In this document: positions 35,053 through 43,039 of the stretch, piece by piece | Position numbering within the stretch: position 1 is the first letter of the stretch | How the letters are laid out: the number at the start of each line of letters is the position of its first letter | Origin: a bacterium | GTDB taxonomy: Bacteria > Patescibacteriota > Dojkabacteria > SC72 | Assembly (NCBI GenBank): GCA_021107795.1 | Contig: JAIOSB010000029.1 | Span: 1 to 43,039 of the forward strand | Direction of reading: 5' to 3' | Length of the DNA: 43,039 nucleotides | Program-made: the position numbers and the translations under genes | The notes under the pieces: model-generated | Databases searched by the model: none | Told to the model about the DNA's origin: nothing | What the model saw: only the letters and a program-made list of their open reading frames with translations

Positions 35053-37383
35053 TTACTTCCTTATCTTACCTACACGTTTCAGCAAAGAACCTGTAGCTTC
35101 TTTGTATTTCTTAATAAGTAATGATCCTCCAGACGTTAAATCTATAATCCCTGCTAGAACAATTGTAGAATCCAAGACCTTCCTTACTCCTTGATAATTA
35201 TCGATCTTATACTCCACCTCCCCTAGCAATGTTACCTCCTTACTCTCTAATAAGTTACGCTCCTCATCATACGCTTGTATCTCTATTACATTTTCTCCAG
35301 ATTCAAGATATTTCCTTATTCTACTGATTGAGAAGCTCATCTCCCAAGCCTCGGAGTTTGCATAAACAGACGCTATTGTATCCCCATCTAACTTAGCAAT
35401 AATCCACACCTTCTTAAGTGCAAGACCCTTAAGCTGAACCATATCCCTATCCTCAATATCTATCTCGGCAATATATATATCGAAAACATCCTCCTCCTCT
35501 GCTTCTGGAGTAGTATCTTCCTCGTTCTCATCTTCTTCCTCTTCGTCATCATTGTTTGATTGTGTACCTGATGGGACGTAAGTATTTCCATCATCGTCAT
35601 CATCCTCTGGTGGAGGGTCTTCAGTCCCAGTGGTATACCAAAGCTCTACCGAATTTATCTCAACCTGCTGTGTATTATCTGATGTCAAAAACCCTCTGAA
35701 AAAGAACTCCCCCGTACCTACTGAACTATGAAAAGTTGACATATTTGCAGATATGACACTTGCTGTACTCGCCTCAGATGGTGCTCCCTGTCCTGTCTCC
35801 TTAATCCACTCCGTACCACCCCAGTAATACCAATCCCCATTGTTATTAGAAATCTGATATCTTACAACTCCTTCATTCCCTGCTCCCAGTACTTCTGTAA
35901 AGGATGTTAGTTGTGTATATGTAGTACCTGTATTGTTTGAAACTGTTGGGCTGTCTGTAGAGTAATGGTCTGGTCCTACTTCTATACTCTTTAGCTCTGG
36001 TGTGTAAGAAGAGTTGTCTGTTTCAAAATATGTCTTGTATTGAAAATATTGGTTGTCTGTGACATTGGTCAAACTCAGACTTGGTGTACCAAGAGTTGAA
36101 TTACTCAGTTCATCGTAAAAGTCCCCTGTTGTTCCATTTGGTCCTACAAAGTTTCCAGTCAAAGGGTTGGTGTCTCCACTTCTCACTTGAATCTTTAGTC
36201 GCAATGCTCCTCTTTTGTAGATATCAAGTATCTCCGTTGAAGACAAGCCCCTATTCCATACAGCTACCTCATCTATATCTCCATGGAAGAAATGAGCTGC
36301 TGAATCAGAATACCACCTACCAATGATTGTTTCTATCTCAACAGGATACAATGTTACACCACTTTGAGTCTGAGTTTGCTGTACGCCGTCCACATACATA
36401 TACATTGTTCCACTATCTACCACTCCTACCACATGGTACCACCTACCTGTAACTGCTGGATCGTTTGAATGTATTGCCCAATAAGCTGTAGTATTTCGAC
36501 CCACAAAGTAAGTCCATCTCTGATCAGTCCACTTTCCTAATGTAGTACCCCTTCTATTACCAATTGAATTACTTCCACCATACATTCCTTGATAACTGCC
36601 TAAACCGTCTAATTTCAACCACATGGAAACGGTGATATTACCTCCAATATGCAAACTATCCGCATTCCCACAATTGATAATGTCGTTACTGCCATCGAAA
36701 CCAATTGCATTATTTAATTTTCCAGACTGGGAATACAAAGTTCCATTGTAAGTTCCACTATTCCCTTGTCCAGAACTATCCACTATTGTTCCACTTGCTT
36801 CGTTCATATGCATTAACAAAACATTTCCACTCATATTTGCATTACCCGAATTGTAACCTGTTTCTGTTTGAGCATTACCCGGAAGTTCTTTGTATGTTGG
36901 TCGTTGTGGAGCCCAAGATATTGTATCCCAGCTTGTACTACCTTTTGCGTCCAATACTCGTGATGTAAAATCTCCACTCCCACTTATCTGTCCAGCAGTT
37001 GTTAATTCTACCCATTCACTACTACTATCCCACTGAGTATTAGAATGTGTACCATCTCCAAACCCTTCTTGTGTATTGTCCGAATCCTCTTGATCAAATG
37101 GTATTAACTTTACAACTCCACCAACAATCTCCGCATAAGTATCATCAGAAAGAGTATATTTAGAAGAGTCTGCAAAACTCCATTCCGTTGTTCCACTTTG
37201 TACCCCTAATATTGTCCCCTCTACTTCAAATATGGAAAAATTCGTTTCTTCACCAAATATAGAAAGAAGAAGTCTACACACTATGAGAATTAGAAACAAA
37301 GCTGTCAGCAGGATAGGAATAAAGAATGGACTTTCTCGTAAGCTTTGTATCTTAAATTTTCTCATTCGATTATTCTTTTCCAT
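35053..37383 (-). CDS. LamG/concanavalin-like domain surface protein, paralog 1
   Basis: 776 aa. N-terminal TM; LLMHMNEASGTIVDSSGQGNSGTYNGTLYSQSGKLNNAIGFDGSNDIINCG...YHVVGVVDSGTMYMYVDG...GDIDEVAVWNRGLSSTEILDIYKRGALRLKIQ; acidic linker; C-terminal hydrophobic/basic segment. Confidence 0.9.
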   Translation of the reverse strand: MEKNNRMRKFKIQSLRESPFFIPILLTALFLILIVCRLLLSIFGEETNFSIFEVEGTILGVQSGTTEWSFADSSKYTLSDDTYAEIVGGVVKLIPFDQEDSDNTQEGFGDGTHSNTQWDSSSEWVELTTAGQISGSGDFTSRVLDAKGSTSWDTISWAPQRPTYKELPGNAQTETGYNSGNANMSGNVLLMHMNEASGTIVDSSGQGNSGTYNGTLYSQSGKLNNAIGFDGSNDIINCGNADSLHIGGNITVSMWLKLDGLGSYQGMYGGSNSIGNRRGTTLGKWTDQRWTYFVGRNTTAYWAIHSNDPAVTGRWYHVVGVVDSGTMYMYVDGVQQTQTQSGVTLYPVEIETIIGRWYSDSAAHFFHGDIDEVAVWNRGLSSTEILDIYKRGALRLKIQVRSGDTNPLTGNFVGPNGTTGDFYDELSNSTLGTPSLSLTNVTDNQYFQYKTYFETDNSSYTPELKSIEVGPDHYSTDSPTVSNNTGTTYTQLTSFTEVLGAGNEGVVRYQISNNNGDWYYWGGTEWIKETGQGAPSEASTASVISANMSTFHSSVGTGEFFFRGFLTSDNTQQVEINSVELWYTTGTEDPPPEDDDDDGNTYVPSGTQSNNDDEEEEDENEEDTTPEAEEEDVFDIYIAEIDIEDRDMVQLKGLALKKVWIIAKLDGDTIASVYANSEAWEMSFSISRIRKYLESGENVIEIQAYDEERNLLESKEVTLLGEVEYKIDNYQGVRKVLDSTIVLAGIIDLTSGGSLLIKKYKEATGSLLKRVGKIRK

Positions 37384-37409
37384 TTTCCTTGTTGTCTTTA
37401 TAGTTAATT

Positions 37410-37437
37410 ATTATACCTATTTTTGGACCAATGTCGA
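37410..37437 (-). promoter_or_regulatory. Promoter of LamG paralog 1
   Basis: Minus strand TCGACA - 16 nt (TTGGTCCAAAAATAGG) - TATAAT; shared architecture with 39943-39970. Confidence 0.75.
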
Positions 37438-37508
37438 AAGTCTTATATACTACCTCCGTAAAATTGTAAAACTTTTTTTCTTAGTATATACTTTTTAATA
37501 ATTACATT

Positions 37509-37538
37509 CTTTCATTTTAAATTGCCTCAAAATGAAAG
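37509..37538. repeat. 10-bp perfect inverted repeat (ctttcatttt / aaaatgaaag, 10-nt loop) just past LamG paralog 2
   Basis: Directly visible. Possibly terminator-like, but no strong U-tract on the minus strand. Confidence 0.6.
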
Positions 37539-37565
37539 GTTGCTTAACATTCCATATTGTATTGG

Positions 37566-39905
37566 TTATTTCTTTTTTGCACGGCGCTTTGAAGGCTTTG
37601 ATGGTTTCGTATATTTCTTAACAAACAATGTCCCTCCAAGGGCTATATCTCCTCCTCCTACCAATGCGAGAGTTAGGTCTAAACCCTTTCTAATTTTTTG
37701 ATAATCATCAGATTTATAGTTAGTCTCCCCCAAGATGGTTACTTCCCTACTTTCTAACAAGTTGCGTTCTTCATCATATGCTTGTATCTCAATTATATTT
37801 TCTCCCTGTTCCAGATCTTTCTTTATTTCACTGATTGAAAAACTCATCTCCCAATCTTTCTCCTCTACAAAAACTGCCATTATTGTCTCATCCATATATT
37901 TTGCTACAATCCAAATCTCTTCATATGCAAGACCTTTTAATTGAATTATTTCTTTATCCTCCGAGTTCATTACCACCATATATATATCAAACATCTTCTC
38001 CTCTACTTCTGAAACATCCTCTTCTTCCTCCTTCTTCTCCGATGTTGCCTTTTGTGTAACATAGACAATATTGTTATCATCATTGTCGTCGTCGTCATCA
38101 TCGTCTGGTGGAGGATCCTCTGTACCAGTACTGTAGCTTAGTTCTAAAGAATCTATCTCAACTTGTTGCTCACCATCCGATGTAAGGAACGATTTGAAGT
38201 AGAACTCTCCAGTACCAATTGATTCTTGAAATGCTGATATGTTTGTAGATATGACACTTGCTGTGCTTGCCTCAGATGGAGAACCTTGTCCTGTCTCTTT
38301 AGTCCACTCCGTTCCTCCCCAGTAATACCAATCTACACTGTCATTAGAAATCTGATACCTTGCAACTCCTTCATTTCCTAAGCCCAGTACTTCTGTAAAG
38401 GATGTTAACTGAGTATATGTAGTACCCGTACTGTTTGAAACTGTTGGACTATCTGCAGGGTAATGGCCTGGTCCTACTTCTACACTCTTTAGCTCTGGAG
38501 TGTACGAAGAGCTATCTGTTTCAAAGTATGTCTTGTATTGGAAATATCGGTTGTCTGTGACATTGGTTAAGTTAAAACTTGGTGTACCAAGAGTTGAATT
38601 ACTCAGTTCATCGTAAAAGTCTCCTGTAGTTCCATCTGGTCCTACAAAGTCTCCTGTCAAAGGAGTAGTATCTCCACTTCTTGCTTGGATCTTTAGTCGC
38701 AATGCTCCTCTTTTGTAAATATCAAGTATTTCAGTTGGAGAAAGGCTTCTACTCCATATTGCCGTCTCATCTATATCTCCAGTAAACAGGTATCCATTCC
38801 CAAAACCAGACGATCCTAACTTTGTGTTTGCCACTTTGTTGCTAAAAGCTGCAGAGGTGAGCCCATATGTATTCACTTCTACACCATCTACATACACCCT
38901 TGCTGTTGTACCATCCCAAGAGTTTACAACATGATACCAAGTATCCACTTGAGCATTTATTCCTGTTGCTCCTGCCATATATCCCGGTCCTGAACCAGCC
39001 CCTATGGTAGCAACAATTTGCTGCGAAGTTGTTTCAAGTCCTATAAAGAAGACGGAAGAACCGACAGAAGTTCCATCGTTTCTGTGTAGCATAGTTGTCC
39101 AACCACTGGTAAGACCCGTTGGTTTCCACCATGAGCTGATAGTCATAGATGTGTAATTCCCATCTGCTGTATCTCCACAATCAACATAGTCATCTGTCCC
39201 ATCGAAACCAATAGCTCCTCCCAATTTACCAGTTTGAGAATACAGAACTCCATTGTACGTTCCATCATTCCCCTGTCCAGAGCTGTCCACTATCGTTCCA
39301 CTTGCTTCATTCATATGCGTTAGGAATATATTCCCCGTCATGTTTGCATTACCTGAACTGTAACCTGTTTCTGTTTGAGCATTACCCGGGAGTTCTTTGT
39401 ATATTGGTCGTTGTGGAACCCAAGATATTGTGCCCCAACTTGCACTACCTTTGACATCAAATATTCGTGATGTAAAATCTCCACTCCCACTTGTCTGTCC
39501 AGCAGTTGTCAATTCTACCCATTCACTTCCACTATCCCACTGAGTATTAGAATGAGTACCTGCTTCAAATCCACCCTGTGTATTATCCGAATCTTCTTGA
39601 TCTATTTGTAGAAGTTTTACAACTCCTCCTGATATTTCAGCTGTAGTATCATCAGAAAGTGTATAGTTAGAAGGATCTAGAAAGTCCCACTTCTTTGTAG
39701 CACTCTGTACACCCAATATTGTTTTATCCATATCCAATATTGAATACTCACTTTGTTGCCCAAGAACTGGAAGTAACAATCTGGTTATGGAAATAAGTCC
39801 AAAGGAAATTGTCAACACAACAAGCAATGAGAAACTCTTCCCCTTAAAAACACCCTTCTTAGGCTTTTTTCTCTTGCTCTTTGCTTTCTTTGTCCCTTTT
39901 ACCAA
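37566..39905 (-). CDS. LamG/concanavalin-like domain surface protein, paralog 2
   Basis: 779 aa, closely similar to the 35053..37383 product over its whole length except parts of the LamG core. Asp-rich linker DPPPDDDDDDDNDD. Confidence 0.9.
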   Translation of the reverse strand: MVKGTKKAKSKRKKPKKGVFKGKSFSLLVVLTISFGLISITRLLLPVLGQQSEYSILDMDKTILGVQSATKKWDFLDPSNYTLSDDTTAEISGGVVKLLQIDQEDSDNTQGGFEAGTHSNTQWDSGSEWVELTTAGQTSGSGDFTSRIFDVKGSASWGTISWVPQRPIYKELPGNAQTETGYSSGNANMTGNIFLTHMNEASGTIVDSSGQGNDGTYNGVLYSQTGKLGGAIGFDGTDDYVDCGDTADGNYTSMTISSWWKPTGLTSGWTTMLHRNDGTSVGSSVFFIGLETTSQQIVATIGAGSGPGYMAGATGINAQVDTWYHVVNSWDGTTARVYVDGVEVNTYGLTSAAFSNKVANTKLGSSGFGNGYLFTGDIDETAIWSRSLSPTEILDIYKRGALRLKIQARSGDTTPLTGDFVGPDGTTGDFYDELSNSTLGTPSFNLTNVTDNRYFQYKTYFETDSSSYTPELKSVEVGPGHYPADSPTVSNSTGTTYTQLTSFTEVLGLGNEGVARYQISNDSVDWYYWGGTEWTKETGQGSPSEASTASVISTNISAFQESIGTGEFYFKSFLTSDGEQQVEIDSLELSYSTGTEDPPPDDDDDDDNDDNNIVYVTQKATSEKKEEEEDVSEVEEKMFDIYMVVMNSEDKEIIQLKGLAYEEIWIVAKYMDETIMAVFVEEKDWEMSFSISEIKKDLEQGENIIEIQAYDEERNLLESREVTILGETNYKSDDYQKIRKGLDLTLALVGGGDIALGGTLFVKKYTKPSKPSKRRAKKK

Positions 39906-39942
39906 CCTCTTAATCAGTCGAAATTAACTACTACCGCCCTTT

Positions 39943-39970
39943 ATTATACCTGTTTTCGTAACAATGTCTA
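39943..39970 (-). promoter_or_regulatory. Promoter of LamG paralog 2
   Basis: Minus strand TAGACA - 16 nt (TTGTTACGAAAACAGG) - TATAAT. Confidence 0.75.
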
Positions 39971-40046
39971 AAGATTTAAACTATATATATTTTCCAGCTT
40001 CTCTACCAAACAAGAAGCAACATTTCTTAAACAAGAGGTCCTTCCT

Positions 40047-41786
40047 TTGATAATAAAATCTGATATACTTCCCTTAGTGAATTCCTTCAAACATCTTAAA
40101 AAATACATAACTCGAAAAGAATACCTCTTAATGATGCTCGGGGGTTTTCTTGCATTAATCCTTGCACACTCTGTAGAACTCCTCTTCCCTACTCTAGTAT
40201 CTCAAGTCCTAGATCAATATATTCTTACACAAGCAATTGATAGTAAATACTACCTCTACACAGGAATAATACTTGTAATCGGCACCCTCTTTACATATCT
40301 AAATACATATCTAAATACACTCCTGGGAGAAAAGATAGGACAAGATCTTAAAGACAGGCTTTTCAGGAAAGTACTTAAACACAACTATTCCTACTTGGTA
40401 CACAACAAGCCTTCCAAGATATTGACCGTAATTAACAGCGATACTATATATATTAAAAACACCTTTACACAATTCGTAGGCTTAACAATCTCTTCAATAT
40501 TCTTACTAATTGGAAGTGTCGTACTAATGTTCTCTCTGAATACTCAATTAGCAACGATAATCGTGATTACAGTCCCTACTGTGATAATCATTCTACTACT
40601 ACTCATCAAAGATAAATTCAAACTCTTTAAGAAAGTCCAAGAATTAAGAGATTCCCTCAACAAGATTACAAGTGAAAATATTAAAGCAACTATGCTTGTA
40701 AAAGTTTTTGTGTCTGAAAAAACAGAAATTAAGAAATTTAAAAAAGTAAACCAGAAAAACAAAGATATCGGATTAGAAATCAATCGGATTTTCTCCCTTG
40801 TAGTACCAATTGTAAACTCTCTGGCGATAATAGCTACAATGATAATAATATACTTCGGTGGAAAACAAATAATCTATGGCGATATGACAATAGGAGAAGT
40901 GACAGCATTCAACACCTATGTACAACTCTTTACACTACCAATCCTAATGCTTGCTCTAATGACAGCAATGATAGGACAAGCAATAGCCTCTCTTAAACGT
41001 ATAGATGAAATTCTGAGTGCACCAGTAACCTTCAAAGATGGGAAATTAGCAGTAAAGAAACTTGAAACCTTCGAAGTAAAAGATCTCTCACTTAAAATTG
41101 AAGATACCGAGATATTAAAAGGTGTAAATTTTGAAATAAGGAGAGGAGAAAAGATTGGGATAGTAGGATTAACAGGTTCAGGAAAAACAATGTTTTTAAA
41201 ACACTTACTCAGAGCACTAGAACCAACTTCTGGAGAAATATTCCTGAACAAACATCCTCTGAAGGATTACAAGATTAAAGATGTTAGAAACCTTACAGGT
41301 TTTTCCTTTCAAGAGAACTTCCTGTTTAACTCCTCCGTCCTAGACAACATTAAATTCGGAAGAAATATACCAACAAAGAAAGTACTACAAGTTGCACAGA
41401 TAGCAGAGGCTGATACGTTTGTAAAAGATATGCAAGACGGCTACAACAGCAATGTAGGAGAGTTAGGAGGAAATCTCTCTGGTGGTGAGAAACAAAGGAT
41501 AATGATAGCTAGAGCATTAGCAGGAGACCCTCAACTACTCATACTAGATGACGCAACAAGCCGATTAGATATAGCTACTGAGGATAAAGTGTTTGAAAAT
41601 ATTAGAAAGAATCACAAAGACATCTCTATCATCCTCGTTGCTCAAAAGATCTCTTCTGTTAAAGATTGTAATCGTATATATATTTTCGATCAAGGAAAGA
41701 TTACGGAATTTGGTACACACGAAGAATTACTTAAACATTCTGTTCTCTATCAAGAGATAGAACTATCGCAAAAGAACTATGGATAA
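40047..41786 (+). CDS. ABC transporter, fused TMD-NBD (exporter half 1)
   Basis: 579 aa. Walker A GLTGSGKT, signature LSGGEKQRIMIARAL, Walker B LLILDDATSRLD (D in place of the catalytic E). Confidence 0.93.
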   Translation: MIIKSDILPLVNSFKHLKKYITRKEYLLMMLGGFLALILAHSVELLFPTLVSQVLDQYILTQAIDSKYYLYTGIILVIGTLFTYLNTYLNTLLGEKIGQDLKDRLFRKVLKHNYSYLVHNKPSKILTVINSDTIYIKNTFTQFVGLTISSIFLLIGSVVLMFSLNTQLATIIVITVPTVIIILLLLIKDKFKLFKKVQELRDSLNKITSENIKATMLVKVFVSEKTEIKKFKKVNQKNKDIGLEINRIFSLVVPIVNSLAIIATMIIIYFGGKQIIYGDMTIGEVTAFNTYVQLFTLPILMLALMTAMIGQAIASLKRIDEILSAPVTFKDGKLAVKKLETFEVKDLSLKIEDTEILKGVNFEIRRGEKIGIVGLTGSGKTMFLKHLLRALEPTSGEIFLNKHPLKDYKIKDVRNLTGFSFQENFLFNSSVLDNIKFGRNIPTKKVLQVAQIAEADTFVKDMQDGYNSNVGELGGNLSGGEKQRIMIARALAGDPQLLILDDATSRLDIATEDKVFENIRKNHKDISIILVAQKISSVKDCNRIYIFDQGKITEFGTHEELLKHSVLYQEIELSQKNYG

Positions 41787-43039
41787 AGATTACAACCTAA
41801 ACAAAGATGAGAGAGTAAATACAAAGAAAGGTCTCTCTCTAATAGTACGTCATTTCAAACCATACCTTTTTACACTAGTCCTAATATCTTTTGCGCTCCT
41901 CGCTTCCAATATCTTAGGTGTTGTTTTAATCCCTAAGCTTGTTCAAAGATCAATAGATATAGATATCGCAAACAAAGATATAGATGGACTCTTAAATACA
42001 GTTACTACAGCACTCTTTGTCCTAATCTTCACAGCAATAGCTAACTATATAAGAGTAAGAACCACAGGGATACTCTCCCAAAAGGTTCTTTTTAATATAA
42101 GAGAGGAGATATTTAAAAAGATTCAAGAATTACCAACACAATTTGTTTCAGATAATCAAACAGGAGACATAATACAAAGGCTTACAGGGAATGTTGATGG
42201 TCTTAACAAGTTTTTTTCAGAAGGATTAGTTAGACTCATGAATATCTCCTTTATGATGCTCACCATATTAACAATGCTTTTCTCCCTAGATTGGAGAATA
42301 GCTTCTATTTCTCTTCTCTCTACCACTGCAGTATTCGTATTTCTTCTCGTTCAAGGAAAGTTCTTAGAGAAACCTATCAAACAGGCCTTAGACAAAGAGG
42401 GTATGGTAAGTGCTAAGGTACAAGAGTCTTTAGACGGATTTCTCCCTATCCAATCTAATAATCAACAAGGTTATTGGTCTAAACAATTGGAGAGTCTCAC
42501 ACAAAGCTATTACAAGACCTCCAAGAAAGTCTCAGCTATATCCGCAAGTGCAGACACTTTTATCACAATGATGAGTATCCTTTCTGTTGGTACTACCCTC
42601 CTCTATTCTCTTCACCTCATGTCCGCAGGGATTGTCACTTTGGGTATGGTCGTACTTTTTAATGCATACTCTCGGCAGCTTTTTAGTGGCTTAAACAAAA
42701 TCTCATATATTTGGCAGAATATTAAAACGGGATTAGCCTCAGCTTCTAGACTAAGTGAGATCTTGGAATTAGAGAATAATATTTTTTCTCCTAAGAAGGC
42801 ATACTCTCCAAAAGATATTAAGGGAGGGATAGAGTTTAGGGATGTAAACTTTGGATACAACAGTAATGATGTTGTACTCAAGGATATTAACTTTGTAGCA
42901 TATCCTGGCAAGACAATAGCTATTGTCGGTCCTACTGGCGGTGGTAAGACTACCTTCGTAAACCTCATTGCGCGACTCTATGATGTTAAGAGTGGAAAGA
43001 TTTTAGTAGATGGTACAGATGTAAAGGATTGGGATTTAG
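41779..43039 (+). CDS. ABC transporter, fused TMD-NBD (exporter half 2), partial, runs off right edge
   Basis: Manual translation from ATG 41779: MDKDYNLNKDERVNTKKGLSLIVRHFKPYLFTLVLISFALLASNILGVV...IEFRDVNFGYNSNDVVLKDINFVAYPGKTIAIVGPTGGGKTTFVNLIARLYDVKSGKILVDGTDVKDWDL. Overlaps the previous gene by 8 nt. Not in the ORF track because no stop lies in the window. Confidence 0.92.
   Translation, partial: MDKDYNLNKDERVNTKKGLSLIVRHFKPYLFTLVLISFALLASNILGVVLIPKLVQRSIDIDIANKDIDGLLNTVTTALFVLIFTAIANYIRVRTTGILSQKVLFNIREEIFKKIQELPTQFVSDNQTGDIIQRLTGNVDGLNKFFSEGLVRLMNISFMMLTILTMLFSLDWRIASISLLSTTAVFVFLLVQGKFLEKPIKQALDKEGMVSAKVQESLDGFLPIQSNNQQGYWSKQLESLTQSYYKTSKKVSAISASADTFITMMSILSVGTTLLYSLHLMSAGIVTLGMVVLFNAYSRQLFSGLNKISYIWQNIKTGLASASRLSEILELENNIFSPKKAYSPKDIKGGIEFRDVNFGYNSNDVVLKDINFVAYPGKTIAIVGPTGGGKTTFVNLIARLYDVKSGKILVDGTDVKDWDL

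Noticed and set aside
37509-37538. Inverted repeat as a firm rho-independent terminator for LamG paralog 2
   Set aside because: Stem is AT-rich, loop is 10 nt and no U-tract follows on the minus strand; kept only as an inverted repeat.
1-43039. UGA recoding (code 25) as in some CPR lineages
   Set aside because: Long ORFs are intact under the standard code and TGA serves as a real stop (ATGA overlap at 14302-14305).

Overview
The window looks like a Patescibacteria/CPR-type genome segment. This is inferred from gene content and from small tandem T4SS pilin-like genes, not from any search. It uses the standard code with TGA as a stop (e.g. 14302-14304), so it is not a UGA-recoded lineage. Nearly everything from 1 to 32.2 kb is on the minus strand. 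Contents: (i) a six-gene run of secreted/surface proteins (17290 to <1), made of a dockerin-like protein, a membrane-anchored cohesin-like/Ig-like protein, a small carboxypeptidase-regulatory-like membrane protein, and three giant modular adhesin/fibre-like proteins (YadA-head repeats, shared linker modules, one with a Peptidase_S74 chaperone C-terminus); the third runs off the left edge and is missing from the supplied ORF track. (ii) tRNA-Ile with anticodon UAU. (iii) A T4SS-like/cell-envelope block: TraD/VirD4-like ATPase, smpB, PP2C-like plus propeller-like protein, PH-domain protein, coiled-coil+SpoIID fusion, and five tandem divergent T4SS-pilin-like genes. (iv) A UvrD-type helicase fused to a RecB/Cas4-like nuclease, and endonuclease IV. 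(v) tRNA-Ser(GCU) followed by a strand-switched accessory patch: an uncharacterised protein with a HEPN-like RNNTVH motif, a LamG gene remnant abutting it, a hydrolase-like remnant and a CPBP protease. (vi) Two tandem paralogous LamG surface proteins sharing a promoter sequence. (vii) A heterodimer-type ABC exporter pair, the second open at the right edge. Main candidates for follow-up are the cohesin/dockerin-giant-fibre operon, the HEPN-like gene at tRNA-Ser with the LamG scar, and the five-pilin/SpoIID block.
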